Positions 37,663 through 47,789 are shown, numbered from the stretch's first letter. The stretch: DNA of 64,000 nt from Pseudorhizobium flavum (GCF_902502825.2 NZ_LR723670.1:1798001-1862000); one strand, 5' to 3'. The notes: generated from the sequence alone by a model not told the origin. Numbers and translations: made by a program.

Positions 37663-37896
37663 CGTGTGGCTTTGACCCCTACCTGCCCCACGCAGGTGCA
37701 AAAGAGTATCAGGCGGCGACGGAACAATTGCTACTGAGAAAGCTAAAGCAGGAAGGTGTCCCTCACCCGCCCCCGCTCCTTCCTTGCAACCCGGACCAGC
37801 CGGTCGGATCGGGGGCTGATCGTCAGAGCCAGACGAGATGCCGAGTGTCGCATTTCTAACTGGCTGGCGACGTCGCACCTCTATTCAGCTTTGACA

Positions 37897-37901
37897 TATG
37901 A
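37897..37901 (+). repeat. Right target-site duplication (TATGA) of the IS1202-family element
   Basis: Copy of the 5-bp sequence at 33926-33930. Joining the two flanks would restore the dif-like site followed by TATGATTTGGCG in the MBL-recX intergenic region. Confidence 0.85.
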
Positions 37902-37932
37902 TTTGGCGAAAGCCGTCACAACTTGGCACGCC

Positions 37933-38532
37933 TCACCAGTGGGAATCCGCCATCACCTCTTCTGCTTCCTCCCTCTCCATGCTGGTGATCCGCCGGACGA
38001 TGTCCAGGCTGAAGCCTCTTCGCGCCAGCGACGCGAGTTCCCGTGCGAGACGTTTCTCGTCCGCGGGCGCGGTCCGGAATGGACCGAACCCGCGCTTGCG
38101 GGCGTATGCAGTCGCGGCACGGAGATCATCCGCGTCCAGCAAGGCTTCGCTCACGGTGTCGTTGCTCACGCCCTTGCGTCGAAGCGTATCGGCTATCTGC
38201 CTTCTGGATTTTCCGCCCCGGATCCCGGCGCGGACCTTGGAAGCCGAATAGGCCTGGTCATCCAGTCCGCCCATCTGACGCCCGCAGTCGATTGCTCGTG
38301 CCGCCAGCGCCTGCAGCTGGGGCTCGGAGATGCCCTCGAACTTCTGCTTCGCCTTTCTGCGAATGGCAGTACCCAGTTCCTGCTCCGTCATCATGCGGCG
38401 GGACAGCCGATAGAGCGCGGAGTTTCGTGCCCAGGCGAGCATTCGTGCCGTCGGCACGTCAGCATCTGTTCCGCTGTCTGCGAGCGACGGGCTCTCCTCC
38501 GGGTTTGACGGTGTTGTGACCTTTTCAGACAT
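37933..38532 (-). CDS. recX: Regulatory protein RecX
   Basis: Modulator that binds RecA filaments and limits recombinase activity. The start is the ATG at 38532 (MSEKVTTPSNPEESPSLADS), 199 residues; the longer open frame from 38667 overlaps the divergent gene. The RecX three-helix repeats are visible: NSALYRLSRRMMTEQELGTAI, DQAYSASKVRAGIRGGKSRRQIADTLRRKGVS and ARKRGFGPF. recA is not adjacent. It ends 32 bp from the IS1202-family element, and is divergent from the DUF4864 gene. Confidence 0.88.
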   Translation of the reverse strand: MSEKVTTPSNPEESPSLADSGTDADVPTARMLAWARNSALYRLSRRMMTEQELGTAIRRKAKQKFEGISEPQLQALAARAIDCGRQMGGLDDQAYSASKVRAGIRGGKSRRQIADTLRRKGVSNDTVSEALLDADDLRAATAYARKRGFGPFRTAPADEKRLARELASLARRGFSLDIVRRITSMEREEAEEVMADSHW

Positions 38533-38579
38533 GCCGTTTGATGTAAGCTGTCGATGAGCATTTGTCGAAGGGATAGCCG

Positions 38580-39005
38580 ATGCTCTTGCGCTTCGTATCG
38601 ATCGTCCTGGCACTGGCAATTCTCTCCGGCGGGCCATTGCGTGCCGAAGATCCCGTGGCCGACGCACAGGAGGTCGTCTCTCGCCAAATCATCGCATTCT
38701 CGCGCGGTGACGCGACGGGAGCTTTTGCGGAGGCCGGTCCTAACATGCGCAACAGCATATCGGACGAGAGCCGTTTCCTTGCCATGATCCTCCAACGCTA
38801 CCCGCCGCTTGAGGCCGTCCGCAACTACGCGTTCGGGCGCTCGAAGCTGGTCGGCGGAGGTGAGTTCATCCTGCAGGAGGTGATGCTGGCCGACCGGGAC
38901 GGCAGTGACTGGACGGCGATCTTCGAGATCAGGCTGCTGGACAGCGGCATCTACAAGGTCAACGGTATCCGCCTTCGCCCCAACCGCGCCAACCGAGGCA
39001 TCTGA
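38580..39005 (+). CDS. DUF4864 domain-containing exported protein
   Basis: 141 residues with an N-terminal signal peptide (LLRFVSIVLALAILSGGPLRA). The DUF4864 pattern is visible: VVSRQIIAFSRGDATGAFA, FLAMILQRYPPLEAVRNYAFG and the C-terminal GIYKVNGIRLRP strand. It probably has an NTF2-like fold in the periplasm. Its function is unknown. It starts 47 bp from recX in the opposite direction. Confidence 0.85.
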   Translation: MLLRFVSIVLALAILSGGPLRAEDPVADAQEVVSRQIIAFSRGDATGAFAEAGPNMRNSISDESRFLAMILQRYPPLEAVRNYAFGRSKLVGGGEFILQEVMLADRDGSDWTAIFEIRLLDSGIYKVNGIRLRPNRANRGI

Positions 39006-39020
39006 CGCAGTCGTGGACGC

Positions 39021-40151
39021 TCAAATCGGGTCCAGATCACCCCTCGCCCACGTCGCCTGCGTCTCCGCGTAGAACTCGGCGAAACGTCCTTCAGCAATTG
39101 CGAGGCGAATCCCCTTCATCAGGTCCTGGTAGTAGGAAAGGTTGTTCCAAGATAGGAGCATTCCTCCCAGCGCTTCGTCCGAACGAACCAGGTGATGCAG
39201 GTAGGCACGGGAGTAATCGCGCGCCGCAGGGCAGCTCGACTCCTCGTCGAGCGGACGCATGTCTTCAGCATGTCGCGCGTTGCGGATGTTGATGCGGCCG
39301 CGTCGCGTGAAGGCAAGGCCATGGCGTCCGGAGCGAGTCGGCATCACGCAATCGAACATGTCGATGCCGCGGGCGACGGATTTCAGAATGTCGTCGGGTG
39401 TGCCTACCCCCATGAGGTAGCGTGGCTTGGTCGTCGGAAGGACCGGCAGTGTCTCTTCCAGCATCTTCAGCATCACGTCCTGCGGCTCTCCGACGGCAAG
39501 GCCGCCGATCGCATAGCCCTTCAGATCGAGCTGCTTCAGCCCCTCGGCTGACCGTATTCGCAGGTCCGGCTGGTCACCACCCTGGACGATGCCAAACATG
39601 GCCTTGCCGGCTTGCTCGCCGAAGGCGACGCGGGATCGTTCCGCCCAGCGGAGGGAAAGCTCCATCGCGCGCTCGATCTCCTTCGGCTCTGCGGGGAGCG
39701 CGACGCATTCGTCCAGTTGCATCTGGATGTCGGAACCGAGGAGCCCTTGTATCTCGATCGACCGCTCTGGCGACATGTGGTGCAACGAGCCGTCCACGTG
39801 GCTCTTGAAGGTGACGCCCTGCTCGTCCAGCTTCCGCAGGCCGGACAGTGACATGACCTGGAAGCCGCCGCTGTCGGTGAGGATCGGGTGCTCCCAGCGG
39901 ATAAGCTTGTGCAGTCCTCCGAGCCGCGCGACGCGTTCAGCTCCCGGCCGCAGCATCAGATGATAGGTATTGCCGAGGATGATGTCCGCACCCGTCTCCC
40001 GCACCTGGTCAAGATACATCGCCTTTACGGTGCCGACCGTGCCGACAGGCATGAAGGCCGGCGTGCGGATCGTGCCCCGTGGCATGCTGACTTCACCAAG
40101 CCGCGCACCGCCGTCAGTAGCCTTGAGGGTGAACTGAAATGTTTCTGTCAT
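39021..40151 (-). CDS. tgt: tRNA-guanine transglycosylase
   Basis: Exchanges guanine 34 for preQ1 in tRNAs with GUN anticodons, the first tRNA step in queuosine synthesis. The 376 residues contain the nucleophile/catalytic Asp segments [12 protein letters not shown] and [17 protein letters not shown], and zinc-ligand-type [16 protein letters not shown]. The start overlaps the queA stop by 4 bp (ATGA), so the two steps of queuosine modification are co-translated. Confidence 0.96.
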   Translation of the reverse strand: MTETFQFTLKATDGGARLGEVSMPRGTIRTPAFMPVGTVGTVKAMYLDQVRETGADIILGNTYHLMLRPGAERVARLGGLHKLIRWEHPILTDSGGFQVMSLSGLRKLDEQGVTFKSHVDGSLHHMSPERSIEIQGLLGSDIQMQLDECVALPAEPKEIERAMELSLRWAERSRVAFGEQAGKAMFGIVQGGDQPDLRIRSAEGLKQLDLKGYAIGGLAVGEPQDVMLKMLEETLPVLPTTKPRYLMGVGTPDDILKSVARGIDMFDCVMPTRSGRHGLAFTRRGRINIRNARHAEDMRPLDEESSCPAARDYSRAYLHHLVRSDEALGGMLLSWNNLSYYQDLMKGIRLAIAEGRFAEFYAETQATWARGDLDPI

Positions 40152-41233
40152 TCTGGGTCCCGGAACAGGAGGCTGGCATCGCCGTAGGAATAGAAGCGAT
40201 AGCCGGTACGGATGGCGTGCTCGTAGGCGCCTCGCATTGTTTCGAGGCCGCTGAAGGCCGAGACGAGCATGAAGAGCGTCGATTTCGGCAGATGGAAATT
40301 GGTCATCAGGATATCGACGGCCCTGAACCTGTAACCCGGCGTGATGAAGATGTCGGTCGAGCCGCTCCAGGGACGGATGGTTCCATCCTCTGCAGTTGCA
40401 CTCTCCAGCAGGCGCAGGGATGTGGTTCCGACGGAGACGATTCTCCCGCCCCGCTTCCTGATCGCGTTCAGTCGCTCGGCGGTGTCGGAGCTGACATGTC
40501 CAATCTCGGCATGCATTCGATGCTCGCTCGTGTCATCTGCCTTTACGGGAAGAAAAGTTCCCGCACCGACGTGCAGCGTCACGAAATGCCGCTCGATCCC
40601 CGCCTGGTCGAGCGCCGCGAATAGCTCTGGTGTGAAATGCAGACCGGCCGTCGGTGCGGCGACGGCACCTTGCTCGCGCGCATAGATGGTCTGGTAATCT
40701 TCTCTGTCGTGTTCGTCCTCGGGCCGCTTGTCCGCGATGTAAGGCGGCAGAGGAATGTTCCCGACCGTCATGATCGCCTCGTCGAGCGCAGGGCCTGAAA
40801 GGTCGAAGAGAAGCGTGATCTCACCCCCCTCTCCCTTCGCCTCTACGGTTGCGTTCAACGTGCCGAGAAGGCAGGCATCACCGCTATGTCCGAAGAGGAT
40901 CCGGTCACCGACCTTGATGCGCTTGCCGGGTCTTGCAAAAGCCTTCCAACGTTCAGGACCTGCCCGCATATGCAGTGTCGCAGACACCGGCAATTCGCTT
41001 CCGCCTTCGCGTAAACGCTGCCCTTCCAGTTGCGCGGGAATGACGCGGGTGTCGTTGAAGACCAGCGCATCGCCTTCTCGCAGGAGGGATGGGAGATCAC
41101 GAACCGTCCGGTCGGAGAGGAAAGGTGTACCCCCGGGGCGGACGACGAGCATGCGAGCGGCGTCGCGCGGGCTAGCTGGGCGCAAGGCGATGTTTTCGTC
41201 AGGCAGGTCGAAGTCGAAGAGGTCTACGCGCAT
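40148..41233 (-). CDS. queA: S-adenosylmethionine:tRNA ribosyltransferase-isomerase
   Basis: Converts preQ1 in tRNA to epoxyqueuosine using SAM as ribosyl donor. The 361 residues start with [22 protein letters not shown] and include [29 protein letters not shown] and the [28 protein letters not shown] block. All are family hallmarks. It is 6 bp from the upstream membrane-protein gene and overlaps tgt. Confidence 0.96.
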   Translation of the reverse strand: MRVDLFDFDLPDENIALRPASPRDAARMLVVRPGGTPFLSDRTVRDLPSLLREGDALVFNDTRVIPAQLEGQRLREGGSELPVSATLHMRAGPERWKAFARPGKRIKVGDRILFGHSGDACLLGTLNATVEAKGEGGEITLLFDLSGPALDEAIMTVGNIPLPPYIADKRPEDEHDREDYQTIYAREQGAVAAPTAGLHFTPELFAALDQAGIERHFVTLHVGAGTFLPVKADDTSEHRMHAEIGHVSSDTAERLNAIRKRGGRIVSVGTTSLRLLESATAEDGTIRPWSGSTDIFITPGYRFRAVDILMTNFHLPKSTLFMLVSAFSGLETMRGAYEHAIRTGYRFYSYGDASLLFRDPE

Positions 41234-41239
41234 GAGAGG

Positions 41240-41689
41240 TCAGAACATCCGGATCATCACGACGCCGGCGCAGAGCAGCAGAGCCCCTACTACCCGTCCG
41301 GCCGTCAGTTCGCGCACGGCTACACCCATGAAGCCGATGCGGTCAATGAGAAGACCGGCCGTGAGTTGGCCCGCGACGGAAAACGCCATGACGGCGGCTG
41401 CGCCGATCCGGGGCGTCAGCAGGATGGCAGCCGTGACATAAACGCTTCCGAGGCAGCCACCCGCGAAGTACAGCCAGGGAGCTGGCGCGCGCCAATCCGG
41501 CGCAACGCCCTGGAGGCGGGAGAAGACGACGAGCACGGCCGCAAGGGCCACCGCACCGGCGGCGAAGGATATCATGGCGGCCGCCACCGACATCCCGAGC
41601 GCGCGGCCGAGTTGCGTGTTGATCGGGGCCTGGATCGCGATGCATGCGCCGGCAACGACGCCGAGGATGCCCCAAAGAAAGCCAGTCAT
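41240..41689 (-). CDS. DMT family membrane protein (DUF606/YdcZ-like)
   Basis: 149 residues with five transmembrane segments. The start is the ATG at 41689 (MTGFLWGILGVVAGACIAIQ); the longer frame includes the ppiB terminator. Family features are QAPINTQLGRALG and the C-terminal GFMGVAVRELTAGRVVGALLL. The function is unknown; some relatives work as half-size exporters. It may have been inserted between ppiB and queA, since it follows the ppiB terminator and runs directly into queA. Confidence 0.85.
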   Translation of the reverse strand: MTGFLWGILGVVAGACIAIQAPINTQLGRALGMSVAAAMISFAAGAVALAAVLVVFSRLQGVAPDWRAPAPWLYFAGGCLGSVYVTAAILLTPRIGAAAVMAFSVAGQLTAGLLIDRIGFMGVAVRELTAGRVVGALLLCAGVVMIRMF

Positions 41690-41730
41690 CGAAGTACCTT
41701 CATCGCCTCGCTGAACCATTGTCACAAACG

Positions 41731-41758
41731 GAAAACGCCCCGGTCTTTCCCGGGGCGC
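41731..41758 (-). terminator. Rho-independent terminator after ppiB
   Basis: On the minus strand CGCCCCGGG-AAAGA-CCGGGGCG is followed by TTTTCCG. It ends the gyrA/coaD/ppi side of the cluster. Confidence 0.8.
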
Positions 41759-41781
41759 AGGGATCATCCGTGCCTGGATGA

Positions 41782-42297
41782 TCAGGCAGCCGCGTCGGCA
41801 GCAACTCGCAGCGTGACGATCGAGTCGGGATCCTGGACCGGCTCACCCTTCTTGATCTGGTCGATATGCTCCATGCCTTCGATGACCTGACCCCATACGG
41901 TGTACTGCTTGTTGAGCCAGGGAGCCTCTGTGAAGCAGATGAAGAACTGCGAGTTGGCGGAGTTCGGGTTCTGGGAACGGGCCATAGAGCAGGTGCCTCG
42001 GACATGCGGAACGGCCGAGAACTCGGCCTTCAGGTCCGGCTTGTCGGAACCGCCCATGCCGGCCCGCGAAGGGTTGAAGCTCGCGCCGCCCTTCTTGCCA
42101 TACTGGACGTCGCCTGTCTGCGCCATGAAGTCGGCGATCACGCGGTGGAAGACGACACCGTCATAGGCGTTCTCACGGGCGAGCTCCTTGATCCGGGCGA
42201 CGTGGTCGGGTGCAAGATCAGGCATCAGCGAGATCACGACCTTGCCCTTCGTGGTTTCCATGATGAGCGTGTTTTCCGGATCCTTGATCTCGGCCAT
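41782..42297 (-). CDS. ppiB: Peptidyl-prolyl cis-trans isomerase, cytoplasmic cyclophilin
   Basis: 171 residues without signal peptide. The ATG at 42297 (MAEIKDPENTLIMETTKG) is preceded by AAGGAGAAGGAC, and the in-frame Met at 42312 lies in this ribosome binding site. Cyclophilin core residues are seen in VVFHRVIADFMAQTGD (Arg, Phe, Met, Gln), NSANSQFFICF and QYTVWGQVIEGM. It is paired with the periplasmic cyclophilin upstream. Confidence 0.95.
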   Translation of the reverse strand: MAEIKDPENTLIMETTKGKVVISLMPDLAPDHVARIKELARENAYDGVVFHRVIADFMAQTGDVQYGKKGGASFNPSRAGMGGSDKPDLKAEFSAVPHVRGTCSMARSQNPNSANSQFFICFTEAPWLNKQYTVWGQVIEGMEHIDQIKKGEPVQDPDSIVTLRVAADAAA

Positions 42298-42344
42298 GTC
42301 CTTCTCCTTCATTCTTCGTTTCGACGCCGGTGAGCGTCCTTCGT

Positions 42345-42911
42345 CTATCGTCCGACAGTGACCTTCACCATACGGTCAGGATCGGAAACCTCGCCGTTGC
42401 CACCCTCGCCCCGCTTGATCTTGTCGACGTTCTCCATGCCCGAGACGACCTTGCCCACGACCGTGTACTGGCCGTTGAGGAACGATCCCTCGTCAAACAT
42501 GATGAAGAACTGCGAATTGGCAGAATCGGGATCCTGCGACCGTGCCATGCCGACTGTACCGCGTTCGAACGGAAGCTGGGAGAACTCGGCGGGAAGATCG
42601 GGCAGCTGCGATCCACCAGTACCAGCCCGCGCAGCATTGAAGCCATCCTCCATATCGCCGAACTCGACGTCACCGGTCTGGGCCATGAAACCCTCGATTA
42701 CGCGATGAAAAGCCACATTGTCGTACTCACCCTTCGCCGCGAGCTCCTTCAGGCGCTCTACGTGCTTGGGTGCCGCGTCCGGCAGCAGTTCGACGACCAC
42801 CGGGCCGTCCTTGAGTTCGATCGTCAGGTAATCGTCCTCTGCGGCGAATGCCGGCAAGACAACCGAGGTAAATGCGAGGGCACCGGCAAAGGCGAGACGA
42901 AGCAGTTTCAT
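42345..42911 (-). CDS. ppiA: Peptidyl-prolyl cis-trans isomerase, periplasmic cyclophilin
   Basis: 188 residues, with a signal peptide (MKLLRLAFAGALAFTSVVLPAFA) directing it to the periplasm. The cyclophilin core resembles that of the next gene (VAFHRVIEGFMAQTGD, NSANSQFFIMF, QYTVVGKVVSGM), so the two are tandem paralogues for two compartments. It lies 21 bp after coaD and 47 bp before ppiB. Confidence 0.95.
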   Translation of the reverse strand: MKLLRLAFAGALAFTSVVLPAFAAEDDYLTIELKDGPVVVELLPDAAPKHVERLKELAAKGEYDNVAFHRVIEGFMAQTGDVEFGDMEDGFNAARAGTGGSQLPDLPAEFSQLPFERGTVGMARSQDPDSANSQFFIMFDEGSFLNGQYTVVGKVVSGMENVDKIKRGEGGNGEVSDPDRMVKVTVGR

Positions 42912-42932
42912 GTCTTCTCCAAGAACGAGAGT

Positions 42933-43427
42933 TCAGCGGTTCAGCTTGTTTTTCATGGCAGCAAGCACCGGAGCCGGAACGAAGGCACCGACGTCACCGC
43001 CCATCGCGGCGATCTGACGTACCAATGTGGCCGTAATGGGCCGCGAGGCAACGCCAGCGGGCAGAAATACCGTTTGCACGTCGGGCGCCATCTGCCGGTT
43101 CATGCCAGCCATCTGCATTTCATAGTCCAGATCGGTACCGTCCCTCAGTCCGCGAATAAGCAGGCTTGCGCCATGGGCACGTGCGGCATCCACCACGAGG
43201 TTGTCGAACGAAATGACATCGATCTCGCCGGCTGCGGACGGCAATGCCTCGGTAAGTGATGCTCGGATTAGCTGTGCTCGCTCCTCGAAGGTGAAAAGCG
43301 GCGTCTTCCCAGGATGGATCCCTATCGCAACGACCACCCTTTCCGCGACATTCAACGCCTGGAGCAGCACATCGAGGTGTCCGTTCGTCATCGGATCGAA
43401 TGATCCGGGATAAAATGCGGTCGCCAT
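42933..43427 (-). CDS. coaD: Phosphopantetheine adenylyltransferase
   Basis: Penultimate step of coenzyme A synthesis. The 164-residue protein starts at the ATG at 43427 ([20 protein letters not shown]). The nucleotidyltransferase signature [12 protein letters not shown], the [14 protein letters not shown] substrate segment and the end [10 protein letters not shown] fit CoaD. In this group it sits between gyrA and the two cyclophilins. Confidence 0.96.
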   Translation of the reverse strand: MATAFYPGSFDPMTNGHLDVLLQALNVAERVVVAIGIHPGKTPLFTFEERAQLIRASLTEALPSAAGEIDVISFDNLVVDAARAHGASLLIRGLRDGTDLDYEMQMAGMNRQMAPDVQTVFLPAGVASRPITATLVRQIAAMGGDVGAFVPAPVLAAMKNKLNR

Positions 43428-43652
43428 CAAGCCTCTCACGGGTTTTGTCGCCTTTTGTCACGGAAGGTCCGGCGCTGCAAGCCGCGAAGATGAACGCCAG
43501 ATGAATGCGCCATTCAAGCCCGTTTCATTGACGGTATGCATTCTTGACAGCAGTGGGCGGGAGACCGAACCGAGAAGCGACCCCATGCTTCTCCATGCAA
43601 TTGGAACCAGTTCGCCGGAAGAGCGTTCTGGCCAACAAGAAGGACAACTGAG

Positions 43653-43832
43653 ATGATCGAGAGAAGGAAGCCGATCATGCTGGACAAGATTTCCATGATC
43701 AACATGGTATGGACAGCAATGATTGCGGCAATGCTCACGGCCACGGTGACCCTTTACCAGGATCGTTCGGAATGGAGCGACCTAAACTATCCGCAGATGA
43801 CGGGACGTTATCACGATATCTCGTTCTACTGA
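43653..43832 (+). CDS. Small membrane protein, 59 residues, unknown
   Basis: A short plus-strand frame with a good ribosome binding site (AGAAGGAC) eight bases before the ATG. It encodes a basic N-terminus, one hydrophobic helix (about residues 15-34, MINMVWTAMIAAMLTATVTL) and a polar, Tyr-rich C-terminus. I do not recognise it. It lies antisense-free between coaD and gyrA, followed 23 bp later by a second small membrane frame. Coding status is inferred from start signals and hydrophobic pattern. Confidence 0.5.
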   Translation: MIERRKPIMLDKISMINMVWTAMIAAMLTATVTLYQDRSEWSDLNYPQMTGRYHDISFY

Positions 43833-43855
43833 CGGCCCGAAGCAAGAGGCAGGTT

Positions 43856-43990
43856 ATGTTCGTGACCCTTTCGGTATTGGCAAGTCTGATCAGCATCATG
43901 TTCGTAGCGTCGATCGCGTCGACGATTTCCGAACTGCGCCGTGAACGCGAGGAAATGAAGGTCTTTGCGGCCCGCCGGGTCACCTTCTAG
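43856..43990 (+). CDS. Small membrane protein, 44 residues, unknown
   Basis: The frame starts at an ATG at 43856 preceded by AGAGGCAGG and encodes one transmembrane helix (FVTLSVLASLISIMFVASIA) followed by a charged helix (SELRREREEMKVFAARR). The arrangement resembles other tiny single-pass proteins but matches no family I know. It may form an operon with the preceding small frame. Confidence 0.5.
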   Translation: MFVTLSVLASLISIMFVASIASTISELRREREEMKVFAARRVTF

Positions 43991-44064
43991 TCATTGAGAT
44001 CGAGTTTAACTGATTTCACGGTAGTGGACTGCACCGTCGCACGAGATGTCGACCGTGCAGCCAA

Positions 44065-44098
44065 AAAATAAGCCGGGCATGACGCCCGGCTTATTTTC
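44065..44098. terminator. Terminator after gyrA (bidirectional)
   Basis: AAAATAAGCCGGGC and GCCCGGCTTATTTT form a 14-bp stem with a 5-6 nt loop, flanked by A and T runs, so it can act on both strands. It ends the gyrA gene and possibly the two small plus-strand frames. Confidence 0.85.
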
Positions 44099-44108
44099 GT
44101 TCTGAGCA

Positions 44109-46922
44109 TCACTCAGCGTCCGTATCCGGAGGCGGAGCCTCTGCCTTGGGAGATGGTCCGAAATCGCCCGTTTCCGAAACGATCTCGTCGGGGACCAGGC
44201 CACCGTTCTCATCGCTGCCTTCCGGCTCGCTGACGCGTTCTACTGAAACGACGCGTTCATCCTTCGCGGTGGAGAAGATGGTGACGCCCTTCGTGGCGCG
44301 GCTTGCGATGCGAATGCCGTTGACCGGGACGCGGATCAGTACCCCGCCATTCGACACGAGCATGATCTGGTCGGTATCTTCGACCGGGAAAGCGGCCACC
44401 AGTTGCCCGATCTCATTCGTGCGCGAGGTATCGGTGGCGCGGATCCCCTTGCCGCCGCGGCCAGAGGTACGGAAGTCGTAGGAGGACGAACGCTTGCCGA
44501 AGCCTCGCTCAGAAACCGTCAGCACGAACTGCTCCCGCGCCTTGAGTTCCTGGTACCGCTCCTCGGTGAGTTCACCTTCGGCGCCGACCTCTTCGCCGAC
44601 CAGGGAGATATCCTCTTCGTCAACGCCCATCGCGCGACGTTCCCCGGCAGACCGCTTGAGGTAGGCAGCGCGCTCCCAGGGCTCGGCATCGACATGCCCG
44701 ACGATTGTCATCGAGATGATGCGATCGGCTGGTTGGAGGCTGATCCCGCGCACGCCGATCGAGTTACGGCCGGCAAAGACGCGAACGCTATCGACGGGGA
44801 AGCGGATGCACTGGCCAAGCGCGGTCGTCAGGAGCACGTCATCACGATCCGTGCATGTCTCGACGGAGAGGATTTCGTCGCCCTCCTCCTCGAGCTTCAT
44901 TGCGATCTTTCCGTTGCGGTTGACCTGGATGAAGTCGGAAAGCTTGTTCCGGCGAACGGTGCCGCGTGTCGTCGAGAACATGACGTCGAGATTGTCCCAC
45001 GTCTCGTCTTCCGGCAACGGCATGATGGTCGTGATGCGCTCTCCCGGCTCCAGCGGCAACATGTTGATCAGTGCCTTGCCGCGCGAGGTGGGCGTGCCGA
45101 TCGGCAGGCGCCAGACCTTCTCCTTATAGACGATGCCGCGAGACGAGAAGAACAGCACCGGCGTGTGCGTATTGGCAACGAACAGCCGGGTCACGAAATC
45201 TTCGTCACGCGTCGCCATGCCGGAGCGGCCCTTGCCGCCGCGCCGCTGTGCGCGATAGGTCGTGAGCGGCACCCGCTTGATGTAGCCGAGGTGTGAAACG
45301 GTGACGACCATGTCCTCGCGGGCGATGAGATCCTCATCGTCCATGTCGGGGCCGCCTTCCAGGATTTCGGTGCGTCGCGGCGTCCCAAATTCGTCCCGGA
45401 CGGCCGTCAGCTCGTCTTTGACGATCTGGTAGATGCGAACCCGCGAGGAGAGGATTTCCAGGTAGTCGCTGATCTCTGCACCGATCTTGTTGAGTTCGTC
45501 GGCGATCTCGTCACGGCCCAGGGCCGTCAGGCGGGCAAGACGCAGTTCCAGGATCGCACGAGCCTGTTCTTCCGACAGGTTGTAGGTGTCGTCGTCATTG
45601 ATGCGGTGGCGCGGATCGTCGATCAGCCGAATCAGCGCATCGACATCATGCGCCGGCCAGCGGCGCGTCATCAGTTGCTCACGCGCGGTTGCCGGATCCG
45701 GCGCGCGACGGATCAGGTTGATGACCTCGTCGATATTCGCGACGGCGATCGCCAGACCGACCAAGACATGTGCGCGTTCCCGGGCCTTGCGCAGAAGGTA
45801 CTTGGTGCGCCGGCTGACGACTTCCTCGCGGAAGGCGACGAACGCCTTCAGCATGTCGATCAGCGTCAACTGCTCGGGCTTGCCACCGTTCAGGGCCACC
45901 ATGTTGCAGCCGAATGACGTCTGCAGCGGCGTGTAACGGTAGAGCTGGTTGAGGATGACTTCGGCATTGGCATCGCGCTTGAGCTCGATCACGACGCGGT
46001 AGCCCTGGCGGTCGGATTCGTCGCGAAGATCGGAAATGCCTTCGATGCGCTTGTCGCGCACGAGCTCGGCCATCTTCTCGATCATCGTCGCCTTGTTCAC
46101 CTGGTAGGGAACCTCAGTGATGATGATCTGTTCGCGGTCTCCCCGCATCGGCTCGATATGCGCCCGGCCGCGCATGATGACTGAGCCGCGCCCGGTCTCA
46201 TAGGCGGACTTGATCCCTGCCCTTCCCAGGATCAGTGCGCCGGTCGGGAAATCGGGTCCCGGGATGATCTGCATTAGTTCCGGCAGTTCGATAGCCGGAT
46301 TGTCGATCAAGGCGATGCAGGCATCGATCACCTCGGCAAGATTGTGCGGCGGGATGTTCGTCGCCATGCCGACTGCGATGCCACCTGCGCCATTGACGAG
46401 GAGGTTCGGGAAGCGTGCCGGTACCACGACCGGTTCGGACATCGTCCCATCATAGTTGTCGCGAAAGTTGACCGTCTCCTTGTCGAGGTCGTCAAGAAGC
46501 GAATGTGCAGCCTTCGCCAGGCGGCACTCAGTGTAGCGCTGAGCTGCCGGCGGATCGCCGTCGATCGAGCCGAAGTTGCCTTGGCCGTCGATCAGCGGCA
46601 GGCGGAGCGACCAGTCCTGCGCCATACGTGCCAGGGCGTCGTAGATCGCAGAATCGCCATGAGGATGGTATTTACCCATCACGTCACCGGTGACGCGCGC
46701 CGACTTCACATACTTCTTGTTCCAGTCGATGCCCATCTCGCTCATGGAGAAAAGGATGCGGCGATGGACCGGCTTCAATCCGTCACGAACATCCGGGAGC
46801 GCGCGGCTGACGATGACGCTCATGGCGTAATCGAGATAGGACCGCTGCATCTCTTCCATGATGGAAATGGGTTCGATGCCGGGTGGCAGCTTTCCGCCGC
46901 CGGGGGTGCTTTGCTCAGTCAA
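44109..46922 (-). CDS. gyrA: DNA gyrase subunit A
   Basis: Breakage-reunion subunit of gyrase, which introduces negative supercoils. The 937 residues are typical of alphaproteobacterial GyrA. The quinolone-resistance region reads [17 protein letters not shown], with the Ser and Asp found in sensitive E. coli. The catalytic Tyr is in [10 protein letters not shown]. The C-terminal beta-pinwheel has the GyrA box QRRGGKGR (about residue 560), which separates GyrA from ParC. An acidic tail follows. Upstream 225 bp separate it from divergent marC. Confidence 0.97.
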   Translation of the reverse strand: MTEQSTPGGGKLPPGIEPISIMEEMQRSYLDYAMSVIVSRALPDVRDGLKPVHRRILFSMSEMGIDWNKKYVKSARVTGDVMGKYHPHGDSAIYDALARMAQDWSLRLPLIDGQGNFGSIDGDPPAAQRYTECRLAKAAHSLLDDLDKETVNFRDNYDGTMSEPVVVPARFPNLLVNGAGGIAVGMATNIPPHNLAEVIDACIALIDNPAIELPELMQIIPGPDFPTGALILGRAGIKSAYETGRGSVIMRGRAHIEPMRGDREQIIITEVPYQVNKATMIEKMAELVRDKRIEGISDLRDESDRQGYRVVIELKRDANAEVILNQLYRYTPLQTSFGCNMVALNGGKPEQLTLIDMLKAFVAFREEVVSRRTKYLLRKARERAHVLVGLAIAVANIDEVINLIRRAPDPATAREQLMTRRWPAHDVDALIRLIDDPRHRINDDDTYNLSEEQARAILELRLARLTALGRDEIADELNKIGAEISDYLEILSSRVRIYQIVKDELTAVRDEFGTPRRTEILEGGPDMDDEDLIAREDMVVTVSHLGYIKRVPLTTYRAQRRGGKGRSGMATRDEDFVTRLFVANTHTPVLFFSSRGIVYKEKVWRLPIGTPTSRGKALINMLPLEPGERITTIMPLPEDETWDNLDVMFSTTRGTVRRNKLSDFIQVNRNGKIAMKLEEEGDEILSVETCTDRDDVLLTTALGQCIRFPVDSVRVFAGRNSIGVRGISLQPADRIISMTIVGHVDAEPWERAAYLKRSAGERRAMGVDEEDISLVGEEVGAEGELTEERYQELKAREQFVLTVSERGFGKRSSSYDFRTSGRGGKGIRATDTSRTNEIGQLVAAFPVEDTDQIMLVSNGGVLIRVPVNGIRIASRATKGVTIFSTAKDERVVSVERVSEPEGSDENGGLVPDEIVSETGDFGPSPKAEAPPPDTDAE

Positions 46923-47147
46923 ATCGGATCACGATCTTTGTTCGGAATCAGTTGTGTTTCTATAGCGGAAAGCGGCTTCATGCGCCAAGTTCGACACCGG
47001 TTGTGAACAGGTTTCGAACCCTGGCGAGAAAGCCCGCCGTGGCGCGGCGCGCCAGACAATGGCGAGGCCGCCCTTCCCTTGAAGGTGACGCTGTCCTAAC
47101 AAGGTCGGAGGGGGTCCGCAAGGATCGGCAAACGCGCTGGAGGAGAG

Positions 47148-47780
47148 ATGGCGACTGCAGACATATTGGTCAATGCCTTCACCACCCTGCTCGTCACACT
47201 CGACCCGCCCGGGCTGGCGCCGGTTTTCCTGGGGCTGACGGTCGGCATGAGCCGTGAACAGCGCCGTCACGTCGCTGTGCGCGGCTCGCTGATAGCTTTC
47301 GGCATACTTGCCGTCTTCGCCCTCTTCGGCGCGAGCCTGCTGGGCTCCCTTGGGATATCCATGGGCGCCTTCCGCATCGCCGGCGGACTTCTGCTGTTCT
47401 GGATCTCTTTCGAGATGGTCTTCGAGCGTCGGCAGGAGCGCAAGGAAAAGACGTCGCAGGCGGCTATCACGGTCGATCACCTCCATAACATTGCGGTGTT
47501 TCCGCTGGCGCTTCCGCTCATCGCCGGACCCGGAGCCATTTCCGCGACGGTACTTCTCGCCGGCACCCTGGCAGGCCCATGGGACCGCCTTCTGCTGATC
47601 GGCGTTCTGGCACTTACGATGGGTGTGGTACTGGCGGCCCTTCTGATCGCCGAAAGGCTGGACCGCTTCCTGGGAGTGACGGGCCGGGCCATCCTGACCC
47701 GCCTCCTTGGAGTTATTCTGGCGGCACTCTCCGTCCAGTTCGTGGTGGACGGCGTGAAGTCGGCGTTCAACACCGTCTGA
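47148..47780 (+). CDS. MarC family integral membrane protein
   Basis: 210 residues with six predicted helices. Family motifs are LDPPGLAPVFLGLT near the start and FPLALPLIAGPGAISATVLL in the second half, each a PG-containing re-entrant-like segment. Once thought to be antibiotic-resistance proteins, MarC members have no proven substrate. It is divergent from gyrA and convergent with ssb. Confidence 0.92.
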   Translation: MATADILVNAFTTLLVTLDPPGLAPVFLGLTVGMSREQRRHVAVRGSLIAFGILAVFALFGASLLGSLGISMGAFRIAGGLLLFWISFEMVFERRQERKEKTSQAAITVDHLHNIAVFPLALPLIAGPGAISATVLLAGTLAGPWDRLLLIGVLALTMGVVLAALLIAERLDRFLGVTGRAILTRLLGVILAALSVQFVVDGVKSAFNTV

Positions 47781-47789
47781 GGCTCGTCA

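Larger units (their letters stand above)
33931..37896 (+). mobile_element. IS1202/ISNCY-family element with passenger gene, interrupted by an IS256-family element
   Basis: The left end (33931-33983, TGTAAGGGCTATTTAGTAAT...) and right end (37843-37896) are about 53-bp imperfect inverted repeats. Read inwards they share TGT-AA/TCA-AA starts, ATGCGAC/GTGCGAC blocks and the long match GCCAGTTAGA-ATGCGACA. TATGA flanks both ends. It contains the transposase gene, split by an IS256-family element, and a convergent 245-residue passenger ORF. Total 3966 bp, about 2.54 kb without the nested element and its duplication. Family assignment comes from the transposase. Confidence 0.85.

Noticed and set aside
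43514..43744. Minus-strand 76-codon ORF upstream of coaD
   Set aside because: It overlaps the plus-strand small frame with the better ribosome binding site, and its C-terminal half looks random.
46935..46951. Possible LexA box upstream of gyrA (GTTC-N7-GTTG)
   Set aside because: The second half-site has a mismatch in the core tetramer, and gyrA is not known as an SOS gene in this group.
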